From Avichristensenella sp031550095 (GTDB lineage: Bacteria > Bacillota > Clostridia > Christensenellales > Aristaeellaceae), in contig JAVBOX010000009.1 of assembly GCA_031550095.1 (NCBI GenBank), positions 1 through 35,666 of the forward strand: DNA of 35,666 nucleotides. Direction: 5' to 3'. Shown here piece after piece: positions 32,210 to 35,666 of the stretch (position 1 is the stretch's first letter; each line of letters starts with the position of its first letter). A program made the position numbers and the translations under genes. Below the pieces are notes generated by a model. It was not told the DNA's origin. It worked only from the letters and a program-made list of their open reading frames with translations, and did not search any database.

Positions 32210-32920
32210 ATGGAAATCCAAACGAAACTTTTGTATCAAGAACAAATCCATCAGGCGTCGGGCGCCCTTTACGAAGCGGTTCGGAGCAGCCCGGCTGTCC
32301 GAACCTATATCCAGCAGGCGGATGAGTCCATGAAATCCATCGGCTACACGGAGCATGGCTTTGCCCATGTGGCCAAGGTAGCGGAGACGGCCAAATACAT
32401 ACTGGAAACCCTGGGGTACCCTGAGCGGGACATTGAGCTAGCCCAAGTAGCCGGTTACTTGCATGACATCGGCAACCTTGTGAACCGGGTTGGGCACGCA
32501 CAAAGCGGGGCGATCATGGCTTTTCAAATCTTAAACGCCATCGGCGCACCTGCCGAGGATGTTTCCGCCATCGTGACCGCCATCGGCAACCATGACGAAG
32601 GGACGGCGGTGCCCATTAACCCCATCGCCGCCGCGCTGATCCTGGGGGATAAGACGGATGTGCGCAGGAGCCGGGTGCGCAACGACGACATCACGGCCTT
32701 TGATATCCATGACCGGGTGAATTACTCGGCTAAAAAATCTCTTGTAAAGATCAACGAGGAACATACGCTTCTTAAGCTCAAGCTCACCGTGGAAACCCAG
32801 TACAGCTCTGTTATGGATTATTTTGAGATCTTTTTAGACCGAATGATCCTCTGCCGGAAGGCGGCGGAGAAGCTGGGCCTTCAGTTCAAGCTCATCATCA
32901 ACGAACAGCAGCTCATCTAG
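32210..32920 (+). CDS. HD-domain phosphohydrolase
   Basis: This 236-aa cytosolic protein has the HD metal-dependent phosphohydrolase pattern: HGFAHVAKVAETAKYIL, the core YLHDIGN, then GHAQSGAIMA, GNHDEG and LGDKTDVRRSRVRN, with His/Asp residues in the correct order. The C-terminus (about 60 residues) is beta-rich and not recognised. It follows ktrA by 10 nt, with only a distant GGAG as ribosome site, so it belongs to the same operon. The substrate is unknown; a nucleotide is likely for the family. A hairpin GGGAGC/GCTCCC at 32920-32938 directly overlaps its stop region. Confidence 0.87.
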   Translation: MEIQTKLLYQEQIHQASGALYEAVRSSPAVRTYIQQADESMKSIGYTEHGFAHVAKVAETAKYILETLGYPERDIELAQVAGYLHDIGNLVNRVGHAQSGAIMAFQILNAIGAPAEDVSAIVTAIGNHDEGTAVPINPIAAALILGDKTDVRRSRVRNDDITAFDIHDRVNYSAKKSLVKINEEHTLLKLKLTVETQYSSVMDYFEIFLDRMILCRKAAEKLGLQFKLIINEQQLI

Positions 32921-32940
32921 GGAGCGTCACTTGCTCCCTT
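32920..32940 (+). terminator. Probable terminator after the ktr-HD operon
   Basis: GGGAGC at 32920-32925 pairs with GCTCCC at 32933-32938, followed by only TT. It is weak. Just after, 32941-33065 has no other feature I can support apart from the ribosome site for the next gene. Confidence 0.5.
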
Positions 32941-33065
32941 CAGGATCAAAATGTAAAAAAACATCCAAAAAGCCCGCCTTGGGATTCATGAAAAGCCCGG
33001 TCATCGGACATACTGACGCCAGAAGCCGCGCGTCCGCGCGGAAATGATTGGAGGATGTAAACCCG

Positions 33066-34130
33066 ATGAAAAGGCTTCTTCCCCTCGCTTTATGCCTTTT
33101 GCTGTTTTTGAGCGCCTGCGCCAGCGCGGAAGCGTTAAATGGAAAGGCAAAGGGATATGGCGGGGACATTTCACTGGCGGTAACCCGGGATGGAGACAAA
33201 ATTGTTTCCATCAGCGTCCTGGAACAGAGTGAGACCCCGGAAATTGGCGGCGCGGCGATCAACACAATGATCACGAGCATCCTATCCAAGAACAGCACGG
33301 ACGTGGATATCGTTTCCGGCGCGACAGTGACGAGCAAGGCTGTCATCGCGGCGGTGAACAACGCGCTGGATCCCGCAAAATACCCCTACGCCAGCGACGC
33401 GGCGGCTAGTCCCGCCCCCATGACAGCCGAAACATACCTGGGCTTTGGCCTGAATACCACGGGACGGGTCGGCCCTGGCCAGGACGCGGAGAATGTGCCG
33501 ATTTACAGCATAAACGAGGTATTCGCCACCGCTGTTTTTGACAAGGACGGCCGGATCTTGGATCTCTATGTTGACCAGCTGGAAGTGGCCACCCCCAACT
33601 ACGATGGCGCGGGCATGCCCATTTTCAGCGGCTTCCCGGGCCAGGGCGGCTATAACTGGGATAAGGCACACAACGGAAAGATTGAGGGAAAAACCCCGGA
33701 TACCGAGGAGAACTATCAGGCGGAAATCGGCGCTTGGAAGACGAAGCGCCAGCGGGGAGACACCTACAGGATGACTTCCGGAACCTGGGCCCAGGAGATG
33801 GACGCCTTTCAGAAGCTGTTCATCGGTAAGACGGTGGACGAGATCGAGGCATGGGTGAAGTCATTCTGTTCGGACCGGAACAACAGGCCTCTCAAGGCGG
33901 CCAGCGACGATCCGGACGACGCGGCGAAATACGCCAAGCTCTCCGACGCGGATAAGCAAATGCTGGCGGATGTGACCACGACAGCCACCATGAGCCTTAA
34001 CGATGCCCATGGAAATATCGTGGCGGCCATACGGAACGCCTATGACAATCGCGTGGCGATGAATGGCGCAAGTGGAACAAACGGAACCGGCGCGGCCGAT
34101 GGCGTCGCCGTGGGCAAAGGAACGAAATAA
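33066..34130 (+). CDS. FMN-binding lipoprotein
   Basis: This 354-aa exported protein has a signal peptide with lipobox LSAC (Cys18). An FMN_bind domain follows (residues 24-102), whose DIVSGATVTSK motif (SGAT at 84-87) is where FMN is joined to Thr by the flavin transferase ApbE. A second part (about 120-335) looks like a repeat of the same fold. Its matching motif reads DVTTTATMSLNDAHG, with the glycine replaced by Thr, so it may not carry flavin. The organisation recalls PplA-like extracellular electron transfer proteins. The tail is Gly/Ala-rich. The start at 33066 has GGAGG 11 nt upstream. No ApbE is present in the window. Confidence 0.85.
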   Translation: MKRLLPLALCLLLFLSACASAEALNGKAKGYGGDISLAVTRDGDKIVSISVLEQSETPEIGGAAINTMITSILSKNSTDVDIVSGATVTSKAVIAAVNNALDPAKYPYASDAAASPAPMTAETYLGFGLNTTGRVGPGQDAENVPIYSINEVFATAVFDKDGRILDLYVDQLEVATPNYDGAGMPIFSGFPGQGGYNWDKAHNGKIEGKTPDTEENYQAEIGAWKTKRQRGDTYRMTSGTWAQEMDAFQKLFIGKTVDEIEAWVKSFCSDRNNRPLKAASDDPDDAAKYAKLSDADKQMLADVTTTATMSLNDAHGNIVAAIRNAYDNRVAMNGASGTNGTGAADGVAVGKGTK

Positions 34131-34228
34131 GCCGGGGACGTCCACGCCGCTTTAAACAGGAAAAGCAAGGGTTTTATAAATAAAGGGACATCTTTGCGAA
34201 CCATGAAGCCACCGCGTGCGAAAAGAGG

Positions 34229-34280
34229 ATGCCAAGCGCTCTGTTCTGGGAGGGACGGGGGCTTGGCATTCTTTGTTTTA
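34229..34280 (+). terminator. Terminator after the FMN-binding gene
   Basis: ATGCCAAGC at 34229-34237 pairs with GCTTGGCAT at 34261-34269, followed by TCTTTGTTTT. Confidence 0.8.
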
Positions 34281-34467
34281 GGGCAACACCGCACAAAGAA
34301 GCGTCTTCGAATATTGCCGAGAATACCTCTCGTAGGCAAATAATCCACGAATTGGAATAAGGGGCAACCGCCTCGCGTCTTATGATAAATTTCCATTGTC
34401 GGGGAAAAGGTCCTCCATGCCCGTCTGGCCAGGGTTGCAATAGAGATGGGAACGCAAAGAAGGGCGT
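34281..34467. other. Intergenic stretch without a gene
   Basis: No convincing ORF. It contains AGGGCAACACCGCACAAAG near 34279-34298 and GGGGCAACCGCCTCG near 34361-34375, which recall insertion-sequence ends, but no transposase or matching terminal repeat is present. AAGAAGGG at 34457-34464 is the ribosome site of the next gene. Confidence 0.3.
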
Positions 34468-35126
34468 ATGATAGGATCATGCCTCAGGCGATATCCATGG
34501 GCATTTATGGTGCTTCTGCTGATCCTGGCCGGTTGTGGGGTTTGCCATGCGTCCGGGGAGGATGGGCGAGAGGCGGTCCTGCTGGGACCCAAGCTGTCCG
34601 GCTTGTATGACGACAGCGCCATCATCTCCATCAGCGAGCGGGATAGCTATCACATCGGCTTTGGCACGCTGGATCTTGAAACCTCCTATTGGCGGATCCA
34701 TTTCTACCCAACTCCCGATGAGGATCTTTCCTTGAATGGTGATCGGCCGATGGATCTATACACCGTACAGATCCATCGGGAAGGCAGGGTGATTGATACG
34801 AAAAGGGGAAACTCCACCGCCATTGATCCGACCACGGATCCACTCTCCGTCCTGTTTATGCACATGTCAAGCCTCTTGTCTGCGAACGACAAGCCCCAAC
34901 ACCTTTGGACGGATGAAGAGAAGCTGGACCTGAATCTGTTCAGCCTTTTTCCACACATGGGCGCGATGTATGTCACCTATGGCCTGCCTCCGCTTGCCCG
35001 CTCTGGCTTCTTCGCTTTACGGATTCCGAAGGCGCTTTCCTGTGCCAAATATGCGTCGATGCCGCCTCGGGAAGCGTCATGGAATACGCCTCCATGGCAA
35101 CGGGAATCATCCCCGTCAGGTGGTAA
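34468..35126 (+). pseudogene. Frameshifted lipoprotein gene
   Basis: The reading frame from 34468 starts with a signal peptide and lipobox LAGC (WAFMVLLLILAGCGVCHASG) and continues as a soluble extracytoplasmic protein (SYWRIHFYPTPDEDLSLNG and so on). Near 34990-35015 the sensible sequence moves to another frame, which reads LLRFTDSEGAFLCQICVDAASGSVMEYA and stops at 35124-35126; a single missing base would explain it. The original product would be about 219 aa with a PepSY-like end (VDAASGSVMEY). It may be a true mutation or a sequencing error. I do not recognise the family. Confidence 0.65.
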
Positions 35127-35166
35127 AAAGAGCTGGTATTGCGCAAAGCAGGAGGAGGGAAAACCC

Positions 35167-35601
35167 ATGCAAATCCTCGTAGACGCCGACGCCTGCCCCG
35201 TCAAATCCATCATTGTGGCCCTTGCGAAGGAACAGGGAATTCCAGTCACGATGTTCATCGATACATCCCATGAGCTGCGCGACGGGTATAGCACCATCAT
35301 CACCGTGGACAAAGCGCGGGATAGCGCGGATTTTGCGCTGATGAAGCGCCTGATGCCGGGCGACATTGTGGTTACCCAGGACTATGGCTTGGCCGCGATG
35401 GTGCTTGGCAAGCTCGCCATGGCGCTGAATCAAAACGGCCTGGTGTTCACAGACCGAAACATCGACGGCTTGCTGATGGATCGTCATATTGGCCAAAAAG
35501 TGCGCAGAAGCGGCGGCAGAACCCGGGGCCCATCAAAGCGCACGCCGGCGGATGACGCCCGCTTTGAGGAGGCGCTACGGGGGCTGCTGGCAAAGAAATG
35601 A
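35167..35601 (+). CDS. YaiI/YqxD family protein (UPF0178)
   Basis: This 144-aa protein matches the UPF0178 (DUF188) family, whose function is uncertain but which has a PIN-like nuclease look. The family pattern is complete: MQILVDADACPVK, DGYSTIITVDKARDSADFALMK, PGDIVVTQDYGLAAMVL and VFTDRNIDGLLMDRHIG, ending with a basic tail (RRSGGRTRGPSKR). I chose the ATG at 35167 because AGGAGGAGG lies just upstream. The frame is open further upstream only because of the frameshift in the lipoprotein gene. The remaining 35602-35666 shows nothing identifiable. Confidence 0.9.
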   Translation: MQILVDADACPVKSIIVALAKEQGIPVTMFIDTSHELRDGYSTIITVDKARDSADFALMKRLMPGDIVVTQDYGLAAMVLGKLAMALNQNGLVFTDRNIDGLLMDRHIGQKVRRSGGRTRGPSKRTPADDARFEEALRGLLAKK

Positions 35602-35666
35602 TTGGCTTTGCCGCCCGGAATAAGGCGAGAGCAAAGCGAATGGATCCCATTGAAAAGGCTAAAAAA

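Noticed and set aside
34468..35601. Single 377-aa lipoprotein-YaiI fusion
   Set aside because: Explained by a frameshift in the upstream gene; YaiI has its own ribosome site and start.
1..35666. CRISPR array, prophage or integrative element
   Set aside because: No regular spaced repeats, no cas, integrase, phage or transposase genes were seen.

Overview
The window looks like chromosomal DNA from a GC-rich Clostridia-type Firmicute. The reasons are a T-box leader in front of valS, strong AGGAGG-type ribosome binding sites, consensus sigma-A promoters, an nfeD-floA pair, LytTR and KtrAB-type genes, and lipobox lipoproteins. The genus cannot be fixed from sequence alone. Oddly, both ABC solute-binding proteins carry plain Sec signal peptides ending ALA-E and have no lipobox cysteine, which is unusual for a monoderm. 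No phage genes, transposase, CRISPR array, rRNA or tRNA were seen.

Layout. 1-140 is one copy of a hairpin repeat whose second, inverted copy lies at 29528-29687. 328-3826 (+) is a sigma-A promoter, a T-box leader, valS and a class I inorganic pyrophosphatase. 3846-6717 (+) holds an unrecognised 360-aa gene overlapping an RluA-type pseudouridine synthase, then a Cof-type HAD phosphatase. 6767-9519 (-) is a tight operon of nfeD, floA, a small membrane-anchored protein and a LytTR response regulator. 9646-10649 (+) is cysK. 10760-12688 (-) encodes an alpha/beta hydrolase fused to a polytopic membrane domain, with a long leader and a promoter inside a large inverted repeat. 13219-15697 (-) holds M42 and M18 aminopeptidases. 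15955-21419 (-) is a complete peptide-type ABC importer (binding protein, two permeases, two ATPases). Peptide uptake followed by aminopeptidases on the same strand suggests a peptide-utilisation block.

21810-28175 is a sugar block: an L-fucose/L-arabinose isomerase-family protein (-), a divergent AraC regulator (+), and an rbsB-rbsA-rbsC-rhaM-like operon (-). The mutarotase suggests L-rhamnose or a related deoxysugar. No kinase or aldolase is present. 28504-29298 (+) is a DUF4097-like repeat protein. 29712-32920 (+) runs from a promoter through a broken MntA/HepT toxin-antitoxin remnant into ktrB, ktrA and an HD-domain hydrolase. 33066-34130 (+) is an FMN-binding lipoprotein. 34468-35601 (+) is a frameshifted lipoprotein gene that now reads in frame into a YaiI/YqxD (UPF0178) gene.

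Most content is ordinary housekeeping and nutrient uptake. The points most worth a second look are the nested-hairpin repeat with terminal inverted repeats, the MntA-HepT fusion relic in front of the potassium transporter, the coupling of a LytTR regulator to the flotillin operon, the operator-like inverted repeat and long leader of the hydrolase-membrane fusion, and the multi-hairpin leader before the peptidases. I saw no clearly new multi-gene system.
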